Below are positions 8,325-15,845 of a DNA stretch of 34,307 nt, in pieces; position 1 is the stretch's first letter; the number at the start of each line of letters is the position of its first letter. Source of the stretch: Acidimicrobiaceae bacterium. Its GTDB lineage: Bacteria > Actinomycetota > Acidimicrobiia > Acidimicrobiales > RAAP-2. The stretch is from the NCBI GenBank assembly GCA_003164275.1, contig PLSY01000069.1, positions 1 to 34,307 of the forward strand, read 5' to 3'. The notes under the pieces were generated by a model, which ran no database searches, was not told the DNA's origin, and worked only from the letters and a program-made list of their open reading frames with translations. The position numbers and the translations under genes were made by a program.

Positions 8325-8349
8325 TCCAGCCGGGGCCCTCGCCAAGCCC

Positions 8350-8607
8350 CTATCCGGCTATTTGGTGCCCGTCGTCCACGCTCGCCCCGAACGGCCACAC
8401 CGGGACCGACCGGGCCACGGGCCGCTTGAAGATGAGCCGTTCCGCGGCACGAGCCGAGGTGACGGGTATCTGCACGCTACCCACGTACTCCCAACCGTCA
8501 GTGCCGAGCTCTCTGAAGAGCTCCTCGAACCCGAGGATGCCCGTCAGGGATCGGTCTCCGGCCCGTGAGCCGGGCTCCCACTGCTCGAATCTGTACTCCC
8601 AGTTCAT
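8350..8607 (-). CDS. DUF4177-like small protein
   Basis: 85 residues from ATG 8607 with GAGGG nine bases upstream. The pattern MNWEYRFEQW, then FEELFRELGTDGWEYVGSVQI, then LIFKRPV near the end is characteristic of DUF4177-like and related small proteins, in which a WEY strand, an LNxLGxxGWELV helix-turn-strand and a FKR strand form one compact alpha/beta fold. Function of the family is not known. The tail after FKRPV (about 20 residues) is not conserved. It sits alone, convergent with the short ORF at 8145. Confidence 0.72.
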   Translation of the reverse strand: MNWEYRFEQWEPGSRAGDRSLTGILGFEELFRELGTDGWEYVGSVQIPVTSARAAERLIFKRPVARSVPVWPFGASVDDGHQIAG

Positions 8608-8757
8608 TGGTCGCTACCCTCGCCGATTCCCCGAGGCCCAGACGTCACGGGATGAAGCCTCTGGCCAGATTGTACGAATGCCGTACTGGTCGCAGGTGCA
8701 TCCGGCATGAGCAGGACCGATGCCAGCCACCAGCCCGATTCCGGTCCCAGTGACACG

Positions 8758-9483
8758 TCAGCGCCCGACCGTCCCGAATTGGCTCAGATCGACCACCCAT
8801 TCCGCTCCCCGCTCCGCCTCCAGCAAGACGGCCTCGTCTTGGGTCAGGCTCTGGCCATCTTCGTAGAGAGCAAAGGTGGCCGTCACCGCCGGTCCGTTCG
8901 ACTGCTGGATGCTGCGGACGAGCTCATCGACCCGACGCCGGAGGTCGGCATGGGGGACGACGTGGTTGACCAGTCCGATCCGTAGAGCCTCTTCCGCATC
9001 GATGACCGATCCGGTAGCGGAGAGCTCCTTCGCATACCTCACTCCCACCGCCCTCGGAAGCAGGGCGGACATCCCCCATCGCGGCAGCACGCCCAGCCGG
9101 GCATGCGTGTCGGCAAACGAAGCCCGATCTGAGGCGATGAGGAAGTCGCAACTGAGGGCGATCTCCAGACCACCGGTGATGGACGGACCGTTGACGGCAC
9201 CGACTACGGGCTTGGCCACACGACGGATGGCCGCACCGGGATCCGTGCTCGTCATCGAACTGCCCAGGGCGGCGATCTCTTTGACATCCGCTCCGGCACA
9301 GAAGGCCGGGTCGACCCCGGTGATGACCACCACATCGACGCTGTCGTCCCCGTCGGCCTCGGCGCAGAGCTCCTCCAGCCGCAGACGCATGGCGAGCGTG
9401 AGGGCGTTGCGGGCCTCCGGTCGGTCGAACGTCACGGTCAACACCCCGGCATGGCGGACCTCGCGCAGCCCATTGACTGTCAT
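8758..9483 (-). CDS. Enoyl-CoA hydratase/isomerase (crotonase) family protein
   Basis: 241 residues. Crotonases hydrate or isomerise acyl-CoA double bonds in beta-oxidation. Visible are the early FDRPEARNALT motif, the first oxyanion-hole segment AFCAGADVKEIAA, the second oxyanion-hole segment NGPSITGGLEIALSCDFLIAS, and ADTHARLGVLPRWGMSALLPRAVG, whose ADTHAR-GVLPxWG form is common in actinobacterial EchA proteins. The canonical second catalytic Glu of mitochondrial hydratase (in an xxEGxxPxxG setting) is not obvious, so the exact activity, hydratase or isomerase, is open. The start ATG overlaps the stop of the PPOX gene by four bases, so the two are one operon. Confidence 0.9.
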   Translation of the reverse strand: MTVNGLREVRHAGVLTVTFDRPEARNALTLAMRLRLEELCAEADGDDSVDVVVITGVDPAFCAGADVKEIAALGSSMTSTDPGAAIRRVAKPVVGAVNGPSITGGLEIALSCDFLIASDRASFADTHARLGVLPRWGMSALLPRAVGVRYAKELSATGSVIDAEEALRIGLVNHVVPHADLRRRVDELVRSIQQSNGPAVTATFALYEDGQSLTQDEAVLLEAERGAEWVVDLSQFGTVGR

Positions 9484-9932
9484 CTCGGCTCCAATCGATG
9501 GTTGTCCCAGGTGAGAAAGGGCTCGGTCGGAACGATCCGGACCAGGGACCTTCCCCCGTCGTAGCGCTCTCGGGCTGACGCCGGCATCTCCGCTCGTGGC
9601 GTCCGGAATCCCTCATACTTGTCGTCGAACCTCCGGTCCAGCGCCTCCCAGTCGGGTTCCTCGACCATCTCGGCTCGACCGATGAGATGCACGGCGCGTA
9701 GGTCACGCCACGCCTCTCCCGACTCGACGAGGAACGAAACCCTCGGGTCACGTCGCATTCGGGCGAACTTGTGGGACCCCTTGGGCCCAGCCACCAGCAC
9801 CGAGTGCTCGTCGGTGACGAACCACACGGGAAGGCTGACCGGCGCGCCGTCTCGCCGGAGGCTGGACAGGATGCCCGTGTGCGAGATCCCGAGGACGTTC
9901 CACGCCTCCCCGTCGGCCAGCCTCACGCTCAT
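9480..9932 (-). CDS. PPOX-fold F420/flavin-dependent oxidoreductase
   Basis: 150 residues of the split-barrel pyridoxamine-oxidase-like fold. ISHTGILSSLRRDGAPVSLPVWFVTDEHSVLV is the N-terminal half of the barrel; GPKGSHKFARMRRDPRVSFLVES is the cofactor phosphate-binding stretch, and the VHLIGRAEMVEEPDWEAL segment precedes the C-terminal helix. Actinobacterial members mostly use F420 or FMN to reduce quinone-like or enone substrates, but cofactor choice cannot be fixed from sequence. It is the first gene of a two-gene operon with the crotonase (ATGA overlap at 9480-9483). The divergent P450 gene starts 175 bases away. (Motifs quoted in parts.). Confidence 0.85.
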   Translation of the reverse strand: MSVRLADGEAWNVLGISHTGILSSLRRDGAPVSLPVWFVTDEHSVLVAGPKGSHKFARMRRDPRVSFLVESGEAWRDLRAVHLIGRAEMVEEPDWEALDRRFDDKYEGFRTPRAEMPASARERYDGGRSLVRIVPTEPFLTWDNHRLEPR

Positions 9933-10107
9933 CGCCCGGGGCTCCGGGCGTTCAGGGCGAGGGTCACGGTCGTTCTCCCCCTCGGCTCGAAGGCATAGAC
10001 GTCACCGTAGCGGTCGGGAGTCCCGCGGATCTTGTCAACCGGCTGAGAGCCATCCGTGAGAGGCCGACCCGGGTTCTGCTGCCGTCGGGTGTGGTAGTTG
10101 TGGATCC

Positions 10108-11286
10108 GTGACCCCCCACGAGCTCTTCGGCTCCACGGCCCGACGGGACCCCTTCCCGACCTACGACCGGCTCCGGGGAAGCGGACCCGTCCAGGTCGGC
10201 CCGGGCCGGTGGGCACTCCTCGACCACGAGGACGTGCGCGCCGCTCTGGGTGACCCCGAGGCGTTCTCGTCGGAGCTCGGGTCGCACGGCAACCCGGTGT
10301 TCGACGACTCCCCTCTCATCTTCGACGACCCCCCGCGGCACACCCGCATCCGCCGACTGGTCGGCCAGGCGTTCACGCCGAGGCGGGTGGCCCTCGTCGC
10401 CGAACGGCTGTCCTCCCTGTCTGGCCGCCTCTTCGACGAGTTGGGCCCGGGACCTGTCGACCTCATCAGCGGCTACTGCGACCCGTTTCCCACCCAGGTC
10501 ATCGCCCAGCTCCTCGGCGTCCCGCCCGACGCCTACGGGAGGCTCAAGCAGTGGTCGCTCGACAGGACGTTCGTTGCCTATCACGGTGACCGCGGGGCGC
10601 AGCGAACGCCGGAGCTCGAGGCCGCCGACCGTGGCCGGGTCGAGTTCAAGCGCTACCTCCTCTCCCTTGTCGCCGCGCGACGGGCTGAGCCGAGGGACGA
10701 TCTCCTGTCGGCCATGATCGAGGCAGAGGACGACGGGTCCAAACTTTCCGACCAGGAGATCGCCTCGCTCGGGGGCGTGGTCCTCTCTGCCGGGAACGTC
10801 ACGACCACCCGACTGCTCGGGAACCTGTTCCACCAGCTCGCCTCGACGCCGCACCTGTTCGGGCAGCTCCGCTCGGACCGCGACCTCGTGCCGGCGCTGG
10901 TCGAGGAGATCCTCCGCCTGGAGAGCCCGGTGCAGTTCCCGGCTCGAACGACGACACGGGAGGTCGAGCTGTCCGGAGCCACCATCCCGGCCGGCCAGTT
11001 CGTCATGATCGGGCTCGGCTCGGCCAACCGGGACCCGACCGTCTATCCCGAGCCGGCCGAGTGCCGACCGGGAGGGCGGCCCCCTCATCTGGCCTTCGGC
11101 CATGGCATCCACTACTGCGCAGGTGCGGCCCTCGCCCGACAGGAGGCCTCGATCACCCTCACCACGCTGCTCGACCGGTTCGGTGGCGTCGAGCTGGAGG
11201 GCGAGCCGACCAGGGAGACGGGACTCGCCCATCGCGGGTGGGCCAGTCTTGTGGTGACGCTCAGTCAGGAAACGCCGTCGTCCTGA
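10108..11286 (+). CDS. Cytochrome P450 with altered I-helix acid
   Basis: 392 residues from GTG 10108; no Shine-Dalgarno is visible, so it may be leaderless. The haem loop FGHGIHYCAGAAL places the thiolate ligand at C337. The K-helix ExxR is E267-R270 (EEILR), and the PPRHTRIRR segment near 75-83 is the usual C-helix region. The I-helix reads AGNVTTT at 228-234. The family consensus is AGx(D/E)T(T/S); the acid position is V231, so the residue that normally helps deliver protons to oxygen is missing. The meander region is shorter than usual (PAECRPGGRPPHLAFGHG). Soluble, class I, redox partners not encoded here. It probably oxidises a lipid, terpenoid or xenobiotic; substrate unknown. A peroxygenase or a specialised monooxygenase is possible. 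Confidence 0.93.
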   Translation: MTPHELFGSTARRDPFPTYDRLRGSGPVQVGPGRWALLDHEDVRAALGDPEAFSSELGSHGNPVFDDSPLIFDDPPRHTRIRRLVGQAFTPRRVALVAERLSSLSGRLFDELGPGPVDLISGYCDPFPTQVIAQLLGVPPDAYGRLKQWSLDRTFVAYHGDRGAQRTPELEAADRGRVEFKRYLLSLVAARRAEPRDDLLSAMIEAEDDGSKLSDQEIASLGGVVLSAGNVTTTRLLGNLFHQLASTPHLFGQLRSDRDLVPALVEEILRLESPVQFPARTTTREVELSGATIPAGQFVMIGLGSANRDPTVYPEPAECRPGGRPPHLAFGHGIHYCAGAALARQEASITLTTLLDRFGGVELEGEPTRETGLAHRGWASLVVTLSQETPSS

Positions 11287-11381
11287 CTGCTTCTCCTGCT
11301 TCGTACCCCCGGGTCGTATCGGCAGGGGCCAGCTGGCGGGCTGAGTTGGCATGCAGCGTGTTGGCGGGAACCGGTCGGCGG

Positions 11382-12344
11382 TCAGATCTCCCGGGCCCGA
11401 GACAGCAGCTCGGCCGCCGCCCAGTCGATAAATCCGGGCTGCTGGTCACCGCCGATCTGCACGAGGGCCACGTGGGTGAAGCCCGCCTCCTTGAATCGTC
11501 GCAGGCCGTCGAGGTGACGCTCCACGTCGGGGCCACACGAGATCTGCTCGGCCACGTCCTCCTCCCGGGCGAACTGTGAGGCGGCGGCAAAGGCCGCCGT
11601 GCCCGGAAGCTCGGAGTTGACCTTCCAGCCACCGGCGAACCAGCGGAACTGCTCCCAGGCGCGCTTCTTGGCCAGATCCTCGTCGGCGTCGTAGCTGACC
11701 GCCAACTGCCCGTACTTGGGCTTGCCCGAGCCGCCGGCGGCGTCGAAGGACTTGGAGAGCTCCCCGTCGGGCTCCACCGCCACCATGACGTCGGCCAGCT
11801 CGCCGGCCAGCGCCGTCGACTCCGGACCCGACACGGCGATGCCGATGGGGGGCGTCACGTCGGGCAGGTCCCACAGCTTGGCCGAGTCGAACTCGAAGTG
11901 GCGACCCTGATAGCTGACGTAGCCGCCGTCGAAGAGACCACGGATGATCTCCACCGCCTCCCGCAGCATTTCGTGACGAACGGCCACGCTCGGCCACCCA
12001 CCCCCGACCACGTGCTCGTTGAGGCTCTCACCGGCCCCGAGGCCCAAGGTGAACCGGCCGTCGGACAGCAGCTGGACGGTAGCCGCCTTTTGAGCCACCA
12101 CCACCGGGTGGTAACGGCGGATCGGACACGTCACGAAGGTCATGAGCGGGATCCGTGACGTCGCCTGGGCCGCCGCCCCGAGCACGGACCACGCATAGGG
12201 GGCGTGGCCCTGCTCGTCGAGCCATGGGAAGTAGTGGTCAGAGATGACCGAGAAGTCGAATCCCGCCTCCTCGGCCAGCCGTACGTCCCGGACCAGGTCC
12301 TTTGGACCGGACTGCTCGCACATCATCGTGTATCCGATTTCCAT
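11382..12344 (-). CDS. LLM-class F420-dependent oxidoreductase (TIGR03557-like)
   Basis: 320 residues of the luciferase-like TIM barrel. The opening MEIGYTMMCEQSGPKDLVRD, the VISDHYFPWLDEQGHAPYAWSVLGAAAQAT region and the LGLGAGESLNEHVVGGGWP motif match the group that includes F420-dependent glucose-6-phosphate dehydrogenase and its relatives; the HxxPVVVAQKAATV stretch is the usual F420-contacting helix. The YGQLAVSYDADEDLAKKRAWE region follows the TIM-barrel core. The reaction is hydride transfer between F420 and an alcohol, aldehyde or sugar phosphate; no substrate can be named. It sits between the P450 (convergent) and the zinc alcohol dehydrogenase (same strand). No ribosome-binding site is obvious at ATG 12344. 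(Motifs are quoted in segments under 20 residues where possible.). Confidence 0.9.
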   Translation of the reverse strand: MEIGYTMMCEQSGPKDLVRDVRLAEEAGFDFSVISDHYFPWLDEQGHAPYAWSVLGAAAQATSRIPLMTFVTCPIRRYHPVVVAQKAATVQLLSDGRFTLGLGAGESLNEHVVGGGWPSVAVRHEMLREAVEIIRGLFDGGYVSYQGRHFEFDSAKLWDLPDVTPPIGIAVSGPESTALAGELADVMVAVEPDGELSKSFDAAGGSGKPKYGQLAVSYDADEDLAKKRAWEQFRWFAGGWKVNSELPGTAAFAAASQFAREEDVAEQISCGPDVERHLDGLRRFKEAGFTHVALVQIGGDQQPGFIDWAAAELLSRAREI

Positions 12345-12451
12345 GCCGTCGGACTACCCGCCATGGGTTGGGCCAAACGCTCTCGTCTGTTCGTGAGCCG
12401 CGTCGACAGCGCCCCGCCTCTGGGGTCGAGCCGTCGCTGGTCACCACAGAT

Positions 12452-13570
12452 CTAGTGCTGGTGGACGATCACTCCTCGGATGTTGCTGCCGGCGTGCATG
12501 TCCGCGTAGCCGTCATTGACCTGGTCGAGGGAGTACCGATGGGTGATCAGCTCGTCCAGCTGGAGCCGACCCTGCTGGAAGAGGCTGAGCATCAACGGGA
12601 TGTCCTTGGTGGGGCTCGAGGCTCCGAACAGGGATCCCTGAATGCGCTTTTGGTAGAGGGTCACGTGCCTCGACGAGATGGGAATACTGGTGTCGTCGTT
12701 AGAGTCGGGCAGGCCGGTGACCACACAGGTGCCGGCCTTCCGTATCGACTCGACCCCCTGGGCGATGTGTTCACCCGTCGTCACCCCGACACAGACGATG
12801 CAGGAGTCGGCGCCCTGGCCATTGGTGAGCCCCCGGGCGATCTCTGTGGCCTCCTCCATGGTGGCGACGGCATGGGTTGCTCCGAAGCCCACCGCCTTGT
12901 TCCGCTTCAGGTCGGCCGGGTCCACGGCGATGATGACCGTGGCCCCGGCGTGCGCCGCCCCCTGGACGGCGTTCATTCCGATGCCTCCGACTCCCATCAC
13001 GATCACCACGTCGCCCGGGCGGACCTCCGCCGAGTTCACGGCCGACCCCCACCCGGTTCCCACCCCGCAACTGGTCAGACAGGCAAGGTCCAAGGGGATG
13101 TCGGGGGGACATTTCACGGCGGACAGGACCGACACCGTCGACCACTGGCTGAAGGTCGAGATTCCGGCCATCTGCCTCACCGGCACGCTGTCCGAGGACA
13201 TCCGGAAGCTGCCGTCGGCCCTGGTCCCGCCCAGGATCCCGGCCCCGCTGTCACAGAGGTTCTGCATGCCCGAGGCGCACCATCGACACAGTCCGCAGGC
13301 GGGGAGGAACGAGAGAACGACATGGTCGCCGACACTCCACCCCTGGGTGTCAGGACCCACCTCTTCGACGATGCCCGCGCCCTCATGCCCCCCGGCGATC
13401 GGCAGGCCGGCAAAGGGCAGGGCGCCGGTGGCCACATGGTCATCGGAGTGGCACAATCCCGCGGCCATCATCCGAATGAGGAGCTCATCCTGGCGGGGTG
13501 GATCGATGTCGACCTCGGTGAGCTCCCACTTGCCAGGCTGGTGGTACAGAACCGCCGCGTTGCTCTTCAC
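12452..13570 (-). CDS. NDMA-type zinc-dependent alcohol dehydrogenase
   Basis: 372 residues from GTG 13570 with AGGAGG upstream. It belongs to the medium-chain dehydrogenases and oxidises an alcohol with bound NAD. Catalytic zinc ligands are C40, H62 in GGHEGAG with E63, and the cysteine of LTSCGVGTGWG. The structural zinc site is the four-cysteine knot C92, C95, C98 and C106. The NAD-binding turn is VMGVGGIGMNAVQGA. The opening MKSNAAVLYHQPGKWELTEV, and YQKRIQGSLFGASSPTKDIP, match the actinobacterial NDMA-dependent group that keeps the cofactor bound and passes electrons to an unknown acceptor, often with mycofactocin. No mft genes are visible here. Substrate unknown. Confidence 0.92.
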   Translation of the reverse strand: MKSNAAVLYHQPGKWELTEVDIDPPRQDELLIRMMAAGLCHSDDHVATGALPFAGLPIAGGHEGAGIVEEVGPDTQGWSVGDHVVLSFLPACGLCRWCASGMQNLCDSGAGILGGTRADGSFRMSSDSVPVRQMAGISTFSQWSTVSVLSAVKCPPDIPLDLACLTSCGVGTGWGSAVNSAEVRPGDVVIVMGVGGIGMNAVQGAAHAGATVIIAVDPADLKRNKAVGFGATHAVATMEEATEIARGLTNGQGADSCIVCVGVTTGEHIAQGVESIRKAGTCVVTGLPDSNDDTSIPISSRHVTLYQKRIQGSLFGASSPTKDIPLMLSLFQQGRLQLDELITHRYSLDQVNDGYADMHAGSNIRGVIVHQH

Positions 13571-13666
13571 TTCGCTCCTCCTGGGGTCGAATCAGAACGC
13601 CGGAAACCATTCAATCACCGCTGGTTGGTCGAGGGCCGCCGTCAGCGACGGTCGGCCGTCGACTGA

Positions 13667-14416
13667 TTACTCGCCGAGGCTGGACCGGAGGGATTGCAGC
13701 GACTGGCGCAGCTCTGCCACCTCTGCCCGCAGCCCATCGACGACGGAGTACAGCTCGTCGATGCGGTCGCCGGCGTCGGCCGGAGTGCCCGTGGCGCCGA
13801 CTGGCTCCCCTCGCTCCTGATCGATGCCGACCAGACCAGTCCCGGCATTTCCGCCTCTGGACCCACCGCCAGGTTCCCCCCACCGGTCGGTCGGAGGACC
13901 AACGGCTGTTGACGAGTCGTCGTGCACCTCCGCCAACAGCTGGCGCCACCGGTCCTCTTTCTGTCCCGGGCGGCGAGGAAGGTGCTGAGCCAGGGGCTCG
14001 GGCTGGTTGACCAGTACCTCGAGCTCTGCCTCGAGGGCGGCCGTCGAGTCGTACTCCGCCATCCTGGCCGTGCGGGCCCGCAGCTCGCCGACCGTCTGCG
14101 GGCCCCTCAACAGCAGCACGGCGAGAAGGGCCACCCGGGCGGTGTCCAGGCCGTGCGCCTCGTCCAACACGTGGCGGTACCGCGTCACCGACTTGCCGTG
14201 TGACGGGAGCACGAAGCGAACGAGGCGGTTGGCCTTCAGCTCGTCGAGGGCGCCCTGGACCGCGTGCTCCTCGAGGGTCATGACCGGCTCTCGATTGGTG
14301 GCCTGGTTGCAGGCCGCGGACAGGGCATTCAAGGTCAGCGGGTACTGCTGAGGGGTCGTGAGCTGCTTTTCCACCAGGCATCCGAGCACCCGGCCGGCCT
14401 CAGCGGAGATCGTCAC
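13667..14416 (-). CDS. YceH family (DUF480) protein
   Basis: 249 residues. The signature is the start TISAEAGRVLGCLVEKQLTT, then PLTLNALSAACNQATNREPV, and the second winged-helix domain RVALLAVLLLRGPQTVGELRART with MAEY. The family folds as two winged helices but has no known target or function. The C-terminal part after LPRRPGQKEDRW is a Gly/Thr-rich linker followed by a short coiled coil (DELYSVVDGLRAEVAELRQSL), which is longer than the core domain. Coordinates are chosen at ATG 14416, where the conserved T-I-S-x-E start fits well. It probably binds DNA or another nucleic acid, but that is inference. Confidence 0.9.
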   Translation of the reverse strand: MTISAEAGRVLGCLVEKQLTTPQQYPLTLNALSAACNQATNREPVMTLEEHAVQGALDELKANRLVRFVLPSHGKSVTRYRHVLDEAHGLDTARVALLAVLLLRGPQTVGELRARTARMAEYDSTAALEAELEVLVNQPEPLAQHLPRRPGQKEDRWRQLLAEVHDDSSTAVGPPTDRWGEPGGGSRGGNAGTGLVGIDQERGEPVGATGTPADAGDRIDELYSVVDGLRAEVAELRQSLQSLRSSLGE

Positions 14417-14476
14417 AGGCCGACCATAACCCGGCCAGCCTGGGAGGCGGTTCGGGCCGAGCCGTTGTTGCCTCGG

Positions 14477-14716
14477 TCAGTGCGAGCGGTTGTCGGGTTG
14501 GTCGGGCCCGGCGAACTGGAGGGTCAAGAATGCGCTGACGATGAGGATGAGACCGAACACGGCCCAACCGATCTGGCCGCTGACCAGGCCACCGGCCAGG
14601 ACCATGGCCGCCCCGATCCCGACCACCCAGTCAGCCAGCGCCTCATACCAGGAGGGGACCTCTCGACCACTCCGGAGGCGCACCATCTTCTGCTCCTGAT
14701 GCGTACCAGTCGCCAT
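14477..14716 (-). CDS. Small two-helix membrane protein
   Basis: 79 residues from ATG 14716, preceded by AAGGGGGA at about eight bases. Polar N-terminus (MATGTHQEQKMVRLRSGREV), then two hydrophobic helices: WVVGIGAAMVLAGGLVSG and IGWAVFGLILIVSAFLTLQF. C-terminus short and polar. No family recognised. The longer frame to 15031 is an arginine/serine-rich extension without its own ribosome-binding site. It lies divergent to the SEC-C gene. Confidence 0.75.
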   Translation of the reverse strand: MATGTHQEQKMVRLRSGREVPSWYEALADWVVGIGAAMVLAGGLVSGQIGWAVFGLILIVSAFLTLQFAGPDQPDNRSH

Positions 14717-14977
14717 AGTCCGGTCCCCCTTTTCTGCTGTCCCCTCTAGTTTCTCACCGGACGCCCCACGATTCGAGTCAGGCCCGGCTCGGGCACCTGG
14801 ATCGATAGCCGGCAGTGGGCCGCGGGTGACGTCCCGGTAGCTCCCCCTCAGCGAATCCTCACAGGTCTTCGGTGCCCGGCTCGGCATGGATGACCACGGC
14901 TCAGACGCCGGCCGGAGGCCCCCCGGTAGGCTCGCATGGCAGCCTGCGGTCACGAACGACTGGGAAGGAATGGACGG

Positions 14978-15454
14978 GTGGACGACGAGCAAAGGGCCTT
15001 GCAGCGCTGGAGGCAGGCCGCTGAGCCCCACATCCGCCAGCTGGCCTCAGCCGCCAAAGAGGCGGCGAAGGCGGTCTCGGGTGGCTCGCCCACCCTGGCT
15101 GCGAGCGGACAGCGACTGGAGGACGTGGTCGGCGTGCCCGCCGACTGGCTTGCCGCCAACCCCTGTCCCGACCGCCAGGTGAACGAGCACCTGGAAGCAC
15201 TCGTCGCCGGGGCGGCGAGGATGCCGATGGAGCTCGTCCTCGCCTCCGTGGAGCCGACCGGGCCTGAGATGGAGCAGGCCAAGCACGGCTTCTCCGATAT
15301 CAGCGGAGGGCTCGAGGCCGTGTTGGTGGACCTCGCCGGCCGTGATCACTTCGCCAATCCGAGGAGCGGCCAGCCCGGCCGGAACGACCCGTGCCCGTGC
15401 GGATCGGGAGCCAAGTACAAGCGCTGCCACGGCGCCAACACGGCCAACGGCTGA
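14978..15454 (+). CDS. SEC-C zinc-motif protein
   Basis: 158 residues from GTG 14978, which has GGAAGG upstream at a good distance; an in-frame ATG at 14936 would add 14 residues without better support. The C-terminus carries the SEC-C metal-binding motif GRNDPCPCGSGAKYKRCHG (three Cys and one His in the pattern CxC-x8-CH), first known from the SecA tail and later from many unrelated proteins. The rest is helical: an N-terminal basic helix, QLASAAKEAAKAVSGG, a region with VPADWLAANPCPDRQVNEH, then a helix ending in GLEAVLVDLAG. No catalytic motif is visible. SEC-C proteins bind zinc and often contact ribosome or chaperone partners. Function unknown. Confidence 0.85.
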   Translation: MDDEQRALQRWRQAAEPHIRQLASAAKEAAKAVSGGSPTLAASGQRLEDVVGVPADWLAANPCPDRQVNEHLEALVAGAARMPMELVLASVEPTGPEMEQAKHGFSDISGGLEAVLVDLAGRDHFANPRSGQPGRNDPCPCGSGAKYKRCHGANTANG

Positions 15455-15845
15455 CCCAGGCATGGGTGTCGCTTTTCGAACGGGCGGTGCCACCGGGAGG
15501 GGGCCCCGTCCGGCAGCCGGCCAGCTCACCGTCCGATTCTGGAGAAACAGCACGTCTGGTAGGGTGCGCGACGCAGTAAAGCCGTAGTTCGGGTCGACGA
15601 TCGCGCACAGATGCTGGCTCGGAGTCGAGGGTGCCCGTGTCGATGATGCATCGGCCCCGGGGAGTCCGAACTACTGCGTGAGGAGTCCATACCCGTCGGG
15701 AATTGTGGCAGGGGTTCGGTCGAGAACTTGTCTCAGGCGAGTGATGACCGGGTCGCTGCCTCAAAGCATGAGGTGGCCAACCGTTGATCAATTACTTCGT
15801 GGAGCTTCGAGGCGCCGGCGCCGGTTCACAGCGCGGCGAGCGCTC
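15455..15845 (+). promoter_or_regulatory. 391-base leader upstream of the mut operon, with a bulged inverted repeat
   Basis: No gene is supported here. It contains two arms that pair with one bulge: left ACGCAG at 15571-15576 plus TAGTTCGG at 15585-15592, right CCGAACTACTGCGT at 15666-15679. The 8 bases at 15577-15584 have no partner. I looked for a cobalamin riboswitch because mutB needs B12, but I cannot identify the conserved B12-box or the core of that riboswitch. A promoter for mutA is expected here; no strong -35/-10 pair stands out. Confidence 0.3.

Noticed and set aside
9964..11352. 462-codon minus-strand frame opposite the P450.
   Set aside because: It is the antisense shadow of the P450; its Arg/Gly/Pro-rich product has no domain.
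15455..15845. Possible cobalamin riboswitch before mutA.
   Set aside because: The B12-box and other conserved cores could not be found; only an unrelated inverted repeat is present.
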